64,000 nt of DNA from Pseudeuparius sepicola (GCA_963920635.1 OY987303.1:13556175-13620174), one strand, 5' to 3'. Positions 11,615 to 23,640 are shown, counted from the stretch's first letter. The notes: a model not told the origin generated them from the sequence alone. Translations and numbers: made by a program.

Positions 11615-12980
11615 TTTGCAACATTCCTATATCTATATCGATAATAGGTATTTAAAGTTCAAGCACGTTTTTGGCTTTGGTTTCATGCAAAATTTTATTT
11701 CATGCTATCATTACCATTCAACTGGTTGGTTCCTCCTATATCATTATTCTACAGTTAATAGACCAATGCCAATGTTGGAATTCATAATGTCAATATTCAC
11801 CCTTTTTTGTCTATAATGTCCGCCAGACGACAGAAATCTGAAAATTCCGAATTAAGGTCAGATAAACGTCAAATTAGAGGAAATTACACCGTAAGCGAAA
11901 ATGTTCCTTCTAATAATCCTTTCGAATTAATTTAAATTAATTAAATGATTTATCTGGAAACACCATGTAATGCCATGTAATGCAATGTCAGCTAAAACTA
12001 ATTATAGTTTACATAACTTCAACTATGAAAATATTCTCAGTACGTGGATCACAGCTATAGAGTTGTGGGGCAATTTTGATTTATTTCAAAGATTTTTTTA
12101 CATTTCTCCAGCTAATACAATGTCATCATTCATTCACTAAATAACACTAAAAGCATAGCAAGGATGACAGAGCGTACAGCAACGGGCGCGGTCAGCGCTT
12201 TTTAAATTATTTTGCGTAAAAAATCTTGCGTAAAAAATATTTTTCTTCACTATCTTGATATACAAATAACTATTGCACTTGAAGTACTTTTTATGCTTAG
12301 ACAAGGAAAGAGAGAGGACGCCTAACGGCGCTCGCGGCCTTGTTTCCGACTGCCACATCGTACGACAGGCCAGTGGCGTAGCATGAAACGCGTTCTTAGC
12401 CAATATCACAAAAATGTTAAAAATGAAAAGGTAGTTAATTTTGACTTACATGTAATTTGAAATATTGGTATTTATTTAATTTCCAAAATGTAAAGTTAGT
12501 GTCAAGTGCGGAAATACATTTATTTGTGATTTCGAATCAATCAAAATAAAATAATTAATGCACGCCCATGGAAACCAGCCCATATTTTATGAAACTATCA
12601 TATGCAATTAAGAAATTTTTAATAAAAACGATGTTAAAAAATAATTATATTGGTCCTATTTAAAAACAAAACAATGCACTTTATCATACTAAAAGGTAGA
12701 AGGAAGAAGTTATATTGAGAAAAAATAGAGTTTTAATTCTTATTTCAAAGGTAGCTTGTTAAATATTTACCTGTGAAAGTAAATCTCGGGCTCTTGCTTT
12801 TCACTTCTGCTTACGTACTCGCTTTGTCTGCCACATATAAAATGGCCGCCGTTCAAACCGACGCGACGTAACAAAGTCTATACACGGCAAGGTATGCAAG
12901 GTATATCATAGTAGCAATATAGGGACATGCAGATAATAATTATCCTTTATTTTTTACTAAAAAACAGTTAAAAAAGGCAA
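11615..12980. other. gene-free stretch
   Basis: AT-rich with two small CpG-bearing patches (12160-12390; 12780-12880) and a short direct repeat TTGCGTAAAAAAT at 12212-12239. No gene or clear element. Confidence 0.45.
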
Positions 12981-12983
12981 AAC

Positions 12984-13213
12984 AATGGGTGGTATGAATA
13001 AAAACGAAGTACTTGCTACTACTACAAGTATTAGTATCTTCTACCTAGTATTTACTTTAAAGCGAAGTAGATACTACATTTCTGTAGTATTTACTTCACC
13101 TGTCAGAGAACTACGGAAATGTAGTATCTACTTCGTTTCAAAGTAAATACTAGGTAGAAGATACTAATACTTGTAGTAGTAGCAAGTACTTCGTTTTTAT
13201 TCATACCACCCAT
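12984..13213. mobile_element. near-perfect 230-bp palindrome
   Basis: Arms 12984-13088 and 13110-13213 are inverted copies with only about three mismatches, around a 21-nt spacer (13089-13109). The outer end is ATGGGTGGTATGAATAAAAA. This is the tightest hairpin in the window, probably a young miniature foldback element; target duplication is unclear. Confidence 0.85.
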
Positions 13214-13214
13214 A

Positions 13215-13875
13215 TTATTTCGAAATCAAGCACCATTAAGATAACAAATTTTAGTTTTGAAGAAAGCAATGGCGTGCCATTTTTTTATTCACTACCTATA
13301 TTCAGGATTATATTAACTGGGGTGCTATAGGTATACTTGTTAAACGTGAATTTTTTAATAAAAGATGTGTTTCTGCACCCTGTTTACACCTAGTCTACAA
13401 AGTCATGAAAAGTCATAAAAAAACATTTAAAAACTTATATCAAAAGTAAACTTTCTGTCTTAAAATCATGCACAGATAAACTACAAGCGAAGAATAAGAT
13501 CTATTATTTGCACCCTTTTTTTGCATTAAAAATTACTTACATTTTTATTATTTTTTATTGTTTTGTGGCCTTATAAAGATGCCTTTCTTCTCTCCTTCTC
13601 TAACATTACTTTCAATCCTTTTCTAGCATAATCTACACACAATTTAGGAATTTAGTGCTGCCTAAATCAAACCATCAGAGCCCAAATCTATTGCAACTGT
13701 ACTTCTCAATATATTTTAGGAAAGGCCCAATTTTCACGTAGACAGTTTTGTTCTTAGCACTTCTTTGTTCCCTTCACTCATTACCTTCAATATTATGATG
13801 TGAAGAAAGCAATTTGCTAAGGGCAGTATTTCTTCCACGACTTCCACAAGATTGTGCCTCTTGTACGTGCGATTC
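13215..13875. other. gene-free stretch
   Basis: Nothing recognised except a lone right-end-like word TCTGCACCCTG near 13372. Confidence 0.45.
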
Positions 13876-13879
13876 CTTC

Positions 13880-14290
13880 TGGTTCTTATCACATCTCATG
13901 CACCCTCCCACAAATAAAAGCCACACACACACACATCCAGTCCGACCTTACCGCTGCTAGCCTCTCCCCACCACACACCACCCACACTACCCCCCAACCC
14001 GGATGGCGAGGCGCGGGCTGGCTCCGGGGCCCGGAAATCCCGGCCTGCCCGGAAGCCGGCGGTGTCTAATCAGGCCCACATCGAATTACCAATTAGTATC
14101 GGGGAGGCGCGCACGCCCTAATGAGCCATTGATCCTCATTACTCCCATTGGTCGGCCTCGCGCCACCGCCGCGTCATTACGTTTCCACCGGGCTACGCCG
14201 ATTAGCCCAATTATTAGTCTTTCGATTGTTGTTAGGAGCAGAGGAAAGAACGACCATTATCGTTCTTTGGATACTTTGGCTAAGTGACCA
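13880..14290. promoter_or_regulatory. GC-rich island 4, candidate regulatory element
   Basis: Opens with a CA-rich stretch (13921-13941), then a block with several homeodomain-like cores: TCTAATCAGG, TTACCAATTAG, CCTAATGAGCC, CTCATTACTCC, CCGATTAGCCC, CAATTATTAG. Their density makes this the most enhancer-like island in the intron. Confidence 0.45.
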
Positions 14291-14741
14291 AAATCTATAC
14301 TAGAGGCACAAGCAACAGAATTCTACCTTGTTGGGCTTCTCGATAATAAGTAGATGATATGTGTGGATACAGAATCGTAGAGTCCTTTTTCTCTTCCAAA
14401 AACGGCAACAGCTGCTGCTGGCAACATCGTTGCCGATTCTCGTTCGTTGAGCAGCCTGTCGTTGAGCTTCTGTTATATTTTCTTAAAATAAAGAACCTTA
14501 GGAATTAGCTTTTCAGTCTGGGATAGTGCATATAAAACGATAGCAAGAGAACTTAATCATTACCAAAACAATATACCTTTAGATGGATTATAGATACTGT
14601 TTCCACCACCAACCATTGGGTGATCTTCTAAGTACCTAGTTGTTTTTGGAGAAGCATGAGGACTCTCGAAGCTCTGCACTATTAGTTGTCTCAATATAAT
14701 ACCAATTTCTTCTAATAATATATCTCTCCTCCTTTCTATTA

Positions 14742-15966
14742 TACAGGGTGTAACTAAACTGATGGTCAAAAATGAAACCACGTATTCTTGGAGTCAAAAT
14801 AAGGTCATTTCTTCATATATTTTTTTCTCCTACGGGCCATAGTTTTTTTATACAGAGCGTAGACGTTTGGAGAAAAATACACATATTTCTTAGTATCTCT
14901 AGAAGTATACGAGATATTTTCTTCAAATCTGGCGTGTCACATGAGCGGATGAGTTGTCAAATTTAAGGTTAATATGAAGCTTATGAGGTCCTCAGTTGCG
15001 AAGATACAAGGTGTTATTAAAATTAATTAGTTCAGAAAAATATGAATACCCTGTATAATCGCATTTTTTAAATTAGTCTTGAATGGTAAATTCAATGGTT
15101 AACAAAAAGTATCTCTTAGTATTTTTTCATATTCCCAGCCGTTTTTTAATTATTTTCAAAGAACGGCAATGCTGCAATAAAAAATAAATCTAACAATCTG
15201 TGGATGTCAATTAAACTTGGCATTATTTGAATCATTTGGCTGCCAACTTTGCACATTAGTATCAATATTTTGAAAAATTATATTTTCATTTGAAGAATTG
15301 ACTGATATGCACTTTTGCTATGGACTTGGGAATGTCAATAATAAACATGCGGAAACGCATAGTTGGCTGTATTGAAAGAGACGGCGGTCATTTCGAACAT
15401 TTAATAATTTAATTTTCTAATAGCAATACGTTTCTTTTATTATTGTTTTTGCTCTTGTATTTTATTAAATAAAGTTTAATTGACATCCACAGATTGCTAG
15501 ATTTATTCTTAAAGTGACTATTGTTCATTGTAGCGTTGCCGTTCTTTAAAAATAATTAAGAAACGGCTGGGAATATAAAAAAATACTAAGAGATACTTTT
15601 TGTTAACCATTCTATTCACCACTCAAAACAAATTAAAAAAATGCGATTATAAAGGGTATTCATATTTTTCTGAACTAATTAATTTTACTAACACCCTGTA
15701 TCTCCGTAACTGGGAGCCTCAGAAGCTTCATGTCAACCTTAAGTTTGACGGCTCATCTGCTCATGTGACACGCCAAGTTTGAAGAAAATATCTCGTATAC
15801 TTCTAGAAATACTAAGAAATATGTGTATTTTTCTCCAAACTTCTACGCTCTGTATAAAGAAAAAACTATGGCTCGTAGGAGAAAAAAATATATGAAGAAG
15901 TGCCCTTATTTTGACTCCAAGAATACGTGGTTTCATTTTTGACCATCAGTTTAGTTACACCCTGTT
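14742..15966. mobile_element. foldback element F3 with transposase remnant in the loop
   Basis: Arms of about 480 bp (14742-15220, 15475-15966) start at CAGGGTGTAACTAAACTG and end CAGTTTAGTTACACCCTG. Further TE-end words inside each arm (ATACCCTGTATAATCGC near 15047) hint at a composite arm. The loop holds a transposase C-terminus (next entry) and an AATAAA stretch. Confidence 0.85.
15332..15412 (+). pseudogene. transposase C-terminal remnant in loop of F3
   Basis: 26 codons plus TAA: NMRKRIVGCIERDGGHFEHL near the end is the typical C-terminus of insect Tc1/mariner-superfamily transposases (xRRVEACIxxxGGHFEHLL). Everything upstream is lost. It links F3 to the same transposon superfamily as the relic at 3655-4433 and foldbacks F12/F14. 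Confidence 0.7.
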
Positions 15967-16356
15967 ATACAGCAGCAAGCATAAATTTTGCTCTTGACCC
16001 ACACCCATATCAACTAAGTGCTCGTTTCAACTGTAGAAGACAGACACTTTATCCAATGAACAAGCAAAATTCACGACTATAATCCTGAAAAGCAGACGCA
16101 TGATGATACCAAGAGAGATTGCATATGATACATTATGACCAAGGGATAAACATTATTGACCATTAGAGAAGAATGCAGACATTTGGGCAGGGCCGCGCCA
16201 ACACTCGGTGGCGCCTGTGTGTAAAAATTTCCGTGGCGCCCATAAAAAATTAGTTTTCAAAAACATATTTGGTTTTGGTTTTGTTAAATAAAAAAGTAGA
16301 TAAGTAGAAACAAACAAAAATTTACTAAGTATAAAGCTCGGTATAAAGTATATACG

Positions 16357-17161
16357 GGATGATTTTTTTAGGTCTACCACCGCCATTTTCTCGCTTATTT
16401 TGCGCCCTACAAAAAAGCGCAAGAAACAAAAATGTTGCAATTTTGGACAGCTAAGTGGTGCTGCAAAAGAAATCGGCATCCACGGCCAATATTAAAAAAA
16501 CCTCAAATTGAGCAAAACTATTAATAGCCGTGGAATGTTTATTTTAAGAGACAGAGGAAACCTTTTATATTGAAAATTGATGGCACTGAGAAGCTTTATC
16601 CATCCACGTAGTCAGATAGTTTTAGCAAATTACACAGGGTCTTCGGCTCTCTTGAGGCTATGAAAATTTTTTTGTTTATTTCTTATTAAGCGATTTTCTC
16701 GCTTATTTTAGGCCGCACAGAAAATACTTAAGAAAACAAAATATGGCAATTTTTGTCAGCGAGGCGACTTTAAAAAAGGAATGGGCCTCCATGCCCAACT
16801 TTTCGCACTGTACTAAGAAAACTTAGAATCGACAAAAATTTTCATGGACTCAAGATAGCCGAAGACCCTGTGTAATTTGCTGAAACTATCTGACTACGTG
16901 GATGGATAAAGCTTCTCAGTGCCATCAATTTTCAATATAAAAGTTTTCCTCTGTCTCTTAAAATAAACATTCCACGGCTATTAATAGTTTTGCTCAATTT
17001 GAGGTTTTTTTAATATTGCGCGACAAGTTGGCCATGGATGCCGATTTCTTTTGCAGCACCACTTAGCTGTCCAAAATTGCCACATTTTTGTTTCTTGCGC
17101 TTTTTTTGTAGGGCGCAAAATAAGCGAGAAAATCGCGGTGGTAGACCTAAAAAAATCATCC
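16357..17161. mobile_element. foldback element F4 nested in the hAT relic
   Basis: Outer arms (16357-16660 and about 16855-17161) share GGATGATTTTTTTAGGTC, CGCTTATTTTGCGCCCTAC and TGGCACTGAGAAGCTTTATC in inverted order. The loop (16685-16830) has a second, diverged copy of the arm segment (TCTCGCTTATTTTAGGCC, GGCAATTTTTGTCAGCG). A third piece of this sequence lies at 25955-26010. Confidence 0.82.
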
Positions 17162-17429
17162 AACATAAAAAACATAAAATATAATATAAAACAAATAATT
17201 ATAAAATTTGAAAAAATCTCTGTGGTTCAAAAAAACAACAAAACAAATAGGTAGTCCGTGCAAAGTCTAACTATCAATAAAAATAAATAATATTTTTTCT
17301 GTTCGGTATCTACCTAATACCTAATATCAGAAAATAAAATAATAACTATTACATACATAAGATATAAATAAGTCTTTCGAATACTATTAAAAATCAACAA
17401 TACATTTCAGTAAGTAATTTACAGAAGAT

Positions 17430-17975
17430 CCAATTTTCGTGCTTACAAGTCAGCAGATTTGTTTATGATGTCGTGGATATACATATCTATGTGATCTAGT
17501 ACAGATGGGTCTATTGCAATAATAGATAAATTCGAAAATCGTTCTTGGTTCATTGACGATCATAAATAATTTTTTATAAGTTTTAGTTTTGAGAAAGATT
17601 TTTCTTCAGTTGCAACAGATAGGTACTGGTAAAGTTAGTAAAATTCGAAGAGCAACTGGCTAGGTATGGATATACTGCCACACAATTTCCTCGTATAAAT
17701 CGTCTCCATCTATATCAAAATTATCATTAAACCTAAGTTTTTCCTGAAATTTTTTACATTAAAGTTTTAATTGCGAATTTTTAGGAGTTTCGTTTACTGA
17801 AACTAATGCCTGATCGAGAATGCAATAAAAAATATTAATTTTGTAAAATATTTGGGGATCAGAAATTGGTTCATATTTATGTTCGTAATCGTTGTCGACG
17901 CCGTAACGGTGTGGCTGTTTGAAAATTAGGTTGACCATCTAACTTTTTTGATGTTTCTCGTGCCGCAATAATAAT
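17430..17975 (-). pseudogene. hAT transposase C-terminal fragment (ZMYM1-like type)
   Basis: Minus-strand pieces in order: ARETSKKLDGQPNFQTATPL, then RRRQRLRT (about 17970-17890), NIFYCILDQALVSVNET (about 17840-17790), FNDNFDIDGDDLYEEIVWQY (about 17735-17680), then SVATEEKSFSKLKLIKNYL (about 17616-17560), followed by MNQERFSNLSIIAID and IHDIINKSADL. Known: the SVATEERSFSKLKLIKxYLR block opens the hAT C-terminal dimerisation domain (Dimer_Tnp_hAT), and such ZMYM1-like copies abound in insect genomes. Frameshifts and stops break it, and the N-terminal zinc finger and most of the catalytic domain are gone. Confidence 0.85.
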
Positions 17976-18300
17976 TAATAATTAATGGATTATTGTTTTT
18001 ATAAGGTTTGAGCTAAAAAATATGTTATGCCTAATACGGTTTAGGTCGCATTTAGGCCCTTATCGAATTTTGGCGCCTTATGGCGCCCATCGAATTTTGG
18101 CGTTTTTTGGCGCCCCTTCGCACCTGGCGCCTGTGTGCACCGCACACATTGCACACGTGGACGGCGCGGCCCTGCATTTGGGCACAATAGGCACTAAACT
18201 GGACAAGGTTTAACTTTGACGACTGAAGACTGAATAATCTTGTCCAGTTATAAAAATACAATGCTAATTTTTAGCTCGTCCTTAGGAGCGTTTAAAGATA

Positions 18301-18370
18301 CAGGGTGTTAGAATTTCCAAAAATTCGACAGACATATCTGGAATGCCCGCGGTATCTGGAAACGTAACAC
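18301..18370 (+). repeat. solitary transposon left end
   Basis: TA|CAGGGTGTTAGAATTTCC at 18299-18301 is a left terminus of the foldback type, but no inverted partner was found before the GC island at 18500. Extent of the remnant is unknown. Confidence 0.45.
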
Positions 18371-18499
18371 AAAAACTGTATTTGGTTTTCATAAAATTCC
18401 GTTAAAAGATTCATGTCAGGGGATTTATGGGCCATCTACACGCAAACTTACAATATCCCCCTTTTACCGAGGTATGAAAAGCAAGAGGAATTATTTAAA

Positions 18500-18850
18500 T
18501 CGAAACGGAAAAATGTTCGCCTTTCAAACGTGCGATGTGGAAGCGGTGTTCCACTGGCAGCCCAGCGTACTTTATACCTCCATGCCGTTCGTGCGTGTTT
18601 AACACCTTTAAATCGGCCCGCACGTCCTTGGCAGGGCTCGCGTGCGTCCCAACAGACCTCGGGATCCGAGGCGGGCCGAACAAAGGGGTAAGGGAGGGAG
18701 CCAAAAAGACCTTAAAGCTCCCCGGGCGCAAGGGTCACGAATTGGGCGCGAAGTGCCGACATCACATGGTCCCGCTAAATATTGAATTATTTCTGCCGGT
18801 GTCTGGCTGGGGAAGCGGCCGGAGGGAGGTGGAGATGGGAAACTGAAACT
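18500..18850. promoter_or_regulatory. GC-rich island 5, candidate regulatory element
   Basis: CpG-rich block (CGGGATCCGAGGCGGGCC near 18660) with TTTAAATCGG and CTAAATATTGAATTATT words. Frames are open on both strands but without known domains. Confidence 0.38.
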
Positions 18851-19570
18851 GTGTTTTGTAGGGAGTGGAGAGTAATGGTATGTTGTATAAGTACGATTAA
18901 ATAAGCTAAAACAAGTGTACACAACAGACAACAACCATAATAACTCTTTTAATTTTTCGATATCGTTTAGGTAAAACATTTTGCCCAAACTAACGCTTGA
19001 AAAATCGCAAAAGTCAAAGTATGCCGGTTAATTAGAATTTCAAATTTTTATAAGTTTTTTATTCGCTATGTATATTGGAGTCACCAGTTGAGACCGCAGA
19101 TTCGCTTATTTAGCTATAGGTATGTGGTATTGGAAAAAAATATTTTTTTGTTTATACTATGCTTGTTAGGGCATATTTTGATTTTTTTATTAAATAAAAG
19201 GACTGTTATATTATGTTAAGATAGAAATTTTCTTATACAATATTTAAATACCAAATGTTTAAGGGGGGGGACTATTTTTAATTTGCTAATTGTAGACGAC
19301 AAGTTTATAAATGTTTCCGTTTTCGAATTAAAATATACAGTGTGTCTGGTTTTTCGTGTTAACACCCCTGAAAATCTAAGTAGGCTGGGGGAATTGAACG
19401 GGGCAATTTTTTTTATAAATATGTCCCTAAAAGGTCATCATTTACGAGGTATTGCTTTGGCATTGCCGCAAAATCCTGGCCTACTGCGATTTTTTAAAGG
19501 GGTGAGTTTTTCGAAAAACCCTATTAGGCATATTTTTATTTAAAATCTGACACCACAGCGTTAATCAGGA

Positions 19571-20357
19571 CACCCTAAAACCCTCACATACCAAATTTGA
19601 AGAAAACATATGTAGGGTGTTCCATTCTGCAGGGTGTCAAAGTTGAGCAAAATAGGAATTTTAAAGGCATCTGGTGAGTCAAGTGTGCCATGGAATCCCC
19701 TCAAAACACTTGAATGGTGAACAGGACCACTCAAAGTGTTGGTGTACAAAGATTCAATGCAAAAATATACAGGGTATTTTTCTCTGGGCCATCTCAAAAT
19801 GCTGAATTTTTATGAAACTTTATACTGGTCATGAGTGCTCTGGAATCATTGAAAAAATATTAATAAACACAAAAGTAATGTATTTCTTTACAAAATGCCA
19901 ACTAACAAATAAAAACAATTTAAATTATTGGACCTTACTCAACAAAGTCACTGTCTAAGATGATACATTTTCTGTGCGTTTCCTGCTGTGGCACACCAGC
20001 CACCTTAACTGATATGAACTTACTCACTGGCAGGCTTCTGTATTTTTTAGATTTAGTTCGTTGTGTGTGTGGAGTGGTTTTGATATACACGATTTTTGAC
20101 CCGTATATAAACTTCCAAAACTTCAGTAATTTGAGATGGCACAGATAAGAACACTCTGTATATTTCGTATTGGACCTTGGCACACCAGCACCTTGAGTGG
20201 TCCTATTGACCATTCAACTGTTTTGAGGGGATTCCATGGCACACTTGATTCGCCAGATGTCTTTAAAATTCCTATTTTGCTCAACTTTGACACCCTGCAG
20301 AATGGAACACCCTACATATTTTTTCTTCAAATTTGGTATGTGGGGGTTTTAGGGCTG
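19571..20357. mobile_element. foldback element F5 (outer)
   Basis: Arms about 190 bp: 19571-19765 (CACCCTAAAACCC, CAAATTTGAAGAAAACATAT, GGGTGTTCCATTCTGCAGGG) and 20160-20357 in inverse order (CAGAATGGAACACCCTAC, CTTCAAATTTGGTATG). Its centre is occupied by a second foldback (F6). Its right end is 4 bp from the TA target of F1 copy b. Confidence 0.8.
19770..20158. mobile_element. foldback element F6 nested inside F5
   Basis: TA|CAGGGTATTTTTCTCTGGG at 19768-19770 pairs with AGATAAGAACACTCTG|TA ending at 20158; GGCCATCTCAAA and TTTGAGATGGC are inner arm partners. Positions 19800-19915 match the reverse complement of about 4500-4660, so it shares sequence with the transposon at 3314. Confidence 0.72.
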
Positions 20358-20361
20358 TATA

Positions 20362-21270
20362 CAGTGTGGTCATTTAAGTGAGCAACATATGGGATTTTTT
20401 TTATTAATCGCACAACGAAAATACAAATATTCCCGAAAGTTGGTGCATGTTCGATAATCATATTAGGTGCACTTAGAATGGTTGCAAGTCAAACAGCGTA
20501 CAGGGTAGGTCAAAAAATATAAAGAATGTACAAGATTAAATTACCCTTATTGCAGAAAATTCAGCAAAATGTTATTAAGAAAAGTTTTCCAGAATTAAAA
20601 GTTATGCCTAAATACCAAAACATGGCCTCCTAAGAAAAGAAATATATTTTTTGAAAAACATCAATTATGTCCTAAAAAAATTTTGTTTTAATGTTCACTC
20701 TAAATAATTTCAAAAATCAATCAAAATTATATCAATTTCGCATAACTTTGTTCAAATTCAAGCATATCTGTAAAATAACTTAGATTTTTAATTTTTTAGG
20801 GAATTACAAACGTCATGTTTGTTGCAACGATATTAAACAAAACTTTAAAATTTCGCAAACATTCTTCTGAACAAGGTAAAACATTAGAAATGATAAAATA
20901 TATATCTATTAAAAAAGTCTCATTTAAGGTGCAAAATTTTTATTTTAAATGTTTATTAAGAAACTGTGAAAATTAATTAACGAAGAAAAAATTTCTTTTC
21001 TAGGAGGCTATATTTTTGTATTTAGGCGTAGCTTTTAATTCTCAACAATTTTTTCTTTATAACCTTTTGCTGCATTTTTTTAAATAAGGGTATAATTTAC
21101 TCTTGTTCAATTTTTACATTTTTTGATTGTATATGCTGTTTAATTTGCAACCATTCTAAGTGCATCTAATATGATTATTGAACATGCATCAACTTTCGGC
21201 AATATCTGTATTTTGGTTGTGCAATTAATAAAAAAAGTCCCATATGTTGCACACTTAAATGACCACACTG
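20362..21270. mobile_element. foldback element F1, copy b (909 bp)
   Basis: Same ends and order as 2001-2914 (CAGTGTGGTCATTTAAGTG; GAAAGTTGGTGCATGTTCG; partner CACTTAAATGACCACACTG), with TA at 20360-20361 and 21271-21272. The two copies differ by scattered substitutions and small indels along arms and loop. Confidence 0.88.
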
Positions 21271-21407
21271 TATAATAGAATCTGTATAGAGGGAAATACT
21301 TTAACATTCCGTTTTGGAGTAAAACAAAAATAAAAACATATACAATTTTAGTACCTATATTAGGTATCAAAAATAATATTTTTCTTCATTGAGCTATATA
21401 TAATATA

Positions 21408-22152
21408 CAGGGTGATTCAGTTTTATTCTTCGACACTTCAACAAGTGATAGAAAACCAAAAAATAACCGCCCTTTCTTGTATAAACTATATTTTTTTAAG
21501 GCCTTATAAAAAAGTTACAGGGTGTTAAAGTTGTAAAAAATATGTGGACTTTATTGAATACGTATTTACCAAATAGTTGAGATATTTAAGTCATATTTGG
21601 TACACGTTATAACGGAATGGGTCTGTATCTTGAAAAGTAAAACCTTGAATAGGTAAGTTTATTGAGAAAAGTTACTGTATTTAAAGTAAGAAATACATTA
21701 TTCTACTTTGAGTCTTAATTATGGAGCCAATTTTTAAGTTAATTTTTCAGAAATACCCTGAATTAATACGAAAAATCAAATTTGGTATGAAACCATGACA
21801 CATAATAATATGAGAAAATGCTAAGAAAACGTTTTTGTTTACAATTAAAATTTACATAAGAAATACAATAACAATTGTAGATACTAATTATCCGCACTTC
21901 CCCGCCACTGGTTGTTATTAACTGGTTTGATATTAACAGGTTTTATGCTAACCCATGCCGTCATAACGTGCACCAAATACGACTTAAATATCTCAACTAG
22001 TTTGGTAAATATTCAATAAAGTCCACATATCTTTTACCAAACGTAGGTATAATACCCTGTAACTTTTTTATAAGGCATTAAAAATATAATATAGTTTATA
22101 CAAGAATGTGCGGTTATTTTTTGGTGTTCCGAAATAAAACTAAATCACCCTG
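21408..22152. mobile_element. foldback element F7
   Basis: CAGGGTGATTCAGTTTTATT and its inverted partner ATAAAACTAAATCACCCTG, flanked by TA. Arms about 230 bp, with GTGGACTTTATTGAATA against TATTCAATAAAGTCCACAT. The loop has no recognised coding sequence. Confidence 0.85.
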
Positions 22153-22734
22153 TATATATATCCTTTACTGCCCAACTGTCGGCTAAAGACTAAATTACTA
22201 CTGATTGCCCAAATATTATGCCCATAAATGACCAGTTTGGAAAATCATTATTTATCACTAACAATCAACACTAAGCCGCTTCTGTGCTTACAGTGTTTAC
22301 GAGTAAGTATTTCACCCTATGTGTAATCGTTGAATGATATTCCCTCACTCAACGGTGTAATGTACCAATGCCAATTAATTTGTAAATTTTATATTGTGAA
22401 TAAACTCTATTATTAGATACCTACATAACATTATTACATAATACATAATATTATTATTAATATATGCAAACCTAATTTTGTACCGTTTAAAATAGTTCAG
22501 GTTTATTTTGCATTTCTTAATATTTTCTTTTAATGCTGTTTTGTGCAATAAATGACACTGAAAAAATATCACATATTTTGACGTGCTTTATAAAGGCCGG
22601 GTTGTAGGCAATAGATATACCCCCCTTATAATTGGAAATTGGATAAAAAATTGCGGAAAAAAGATTCATAACTTATTATGATTAAAAGATCTTGTATTAA
22701 TCTTAAAGAAGAGAACCTCTTTATCCATATGAGA

Positions 22735-23070
22735 AATTTCGGTGGCGTTTTTTTAATGTTCTTCTCTCGGAACGCCCTGTGCGCGAGCTAACACCCTCGG
22801 AGCGGCAGGTTTTAATTGAAATACGCGGGACCACGGGATCCTTCTCCCCCAGGCGTCGCCGCTGCCCTTCCCGTTAATTTTGTGGTGTGATACGCTTTGT
22901 GTCGCCCTCCACGGTCCCAATATTGTATTGAGCGCCCCCAACTCCGAACTTATATTGCATCTGGTGCGCGTTCGCACTTCATCTTCGAGTTATTTTAATC
23001 CGCGCTATCGACTAATTTGAAAATCGGACGGGCGGCCAGTGGCCCGGAGACATTATTGCATTGTCACAAC
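22735..23070. promoter_or_regulatory. GC-rich island 6, candidate regulatory element
   Basis: CpG-rich block between AT-rich flanks, with GGTTTTAATTGAAATACG and CCCGTTAATTTTGTGG words and the ending GCGCTATCGACTAATTTG. It sits just left of a dispersed repeat copy (23125). Confidence 0.38.
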
Positions 23071-23124
23071 TGATGCACAGAATAGAGTTAGTTTTTTTTC
23101 TTATACTTACATAATATTATGAAT

Positions 23125-23640
23125 AAAATAGTTATTTATGGGGAAGTACATATTATATTTTTTTGAAATCGAAAAAAAATTGTTTTATTAGGCAAGAAAA
23201 TGATCGGACGGGATCACCCGTCCATGAACCGTTGCTTGACTTTGAAGATCGCTCTACCTAGGTCAAGTACGATAAGACCCCGCGCCTTCGAACAGAAAAA
23301 CCAAACTGCTGCTTGTTATGCAGCCTCCATAACAAATCTATTGATATTCAAACCTACTAGGTAAAATATGTATACTGAAGGATTGCGCTGCTATAGGTAA
23401 CAATTTCGCAATGTGAACGAAAAGTTAAATGGGTCCTTATTGGCCGGGTTTTGAATATTTGGTCACTTTTGACGGGCGATGGCTCGGCGTCTGACGTTTG
23501 ATGTTTACATCTCGCCAAGGCCTACTTATTGAAAAAATCGTACAATAATGGGCTACTTCAGTGCCGATTTCTGAGCTTCTAATGACGATTTTGGGACACT
23601 TCACTGCCGATTTCAAGAAAACATTATTTTTCAAATATCC
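23125..23640 (+). repeat. dispersed repeat A, copy 2 (hairpin missing)
   Basis: Aligns with 54355-54985 over CACCCGTCCATGAACCG, GTTGCTTGACTTTGAxGAT, GCTATAGGTAACAATTTCGC and TTTACATCTCGCCAAGGCC, through CACTGCCGATTTCAAGAAAA. At about 23140 it jumps from GTTATTTATG to AAGTACATATT, so the roughly 110-bp hairpin of copy 3 is absent. Confidence 0.8.

Larger units (their letters stand above)
16188..18174. mobile_element. hAT transposon relic with exact 8-bp target duplication
   Basis: CAGGGCCGCGCC at 16188 and GGCGCGGCCCTG ending at 18174 are perfect inverted ends. Both are flanked by the 8-bp direct repeat CATTTGGG (16180-16187 and 18175-18182), the hallmark of hAT insertion. Just inside, GGCGCC-rich subterminal repeats recur on both sides (16210-16240; 18070-18140). 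It contains a hAT transposase fragment on the minus strand and an inserted foldback (16357-17161). Confidence 0.92.

Noticed and set aside
12371..12390. CAGTGGCGTAGCATG, a possible hAT-type terminus (also CAGTGGCGTG at 39681 and CAGTGGCGGAG at 55484)
   Set aside because: No inverted partner or 8-bp duplication found, so not called as elements.
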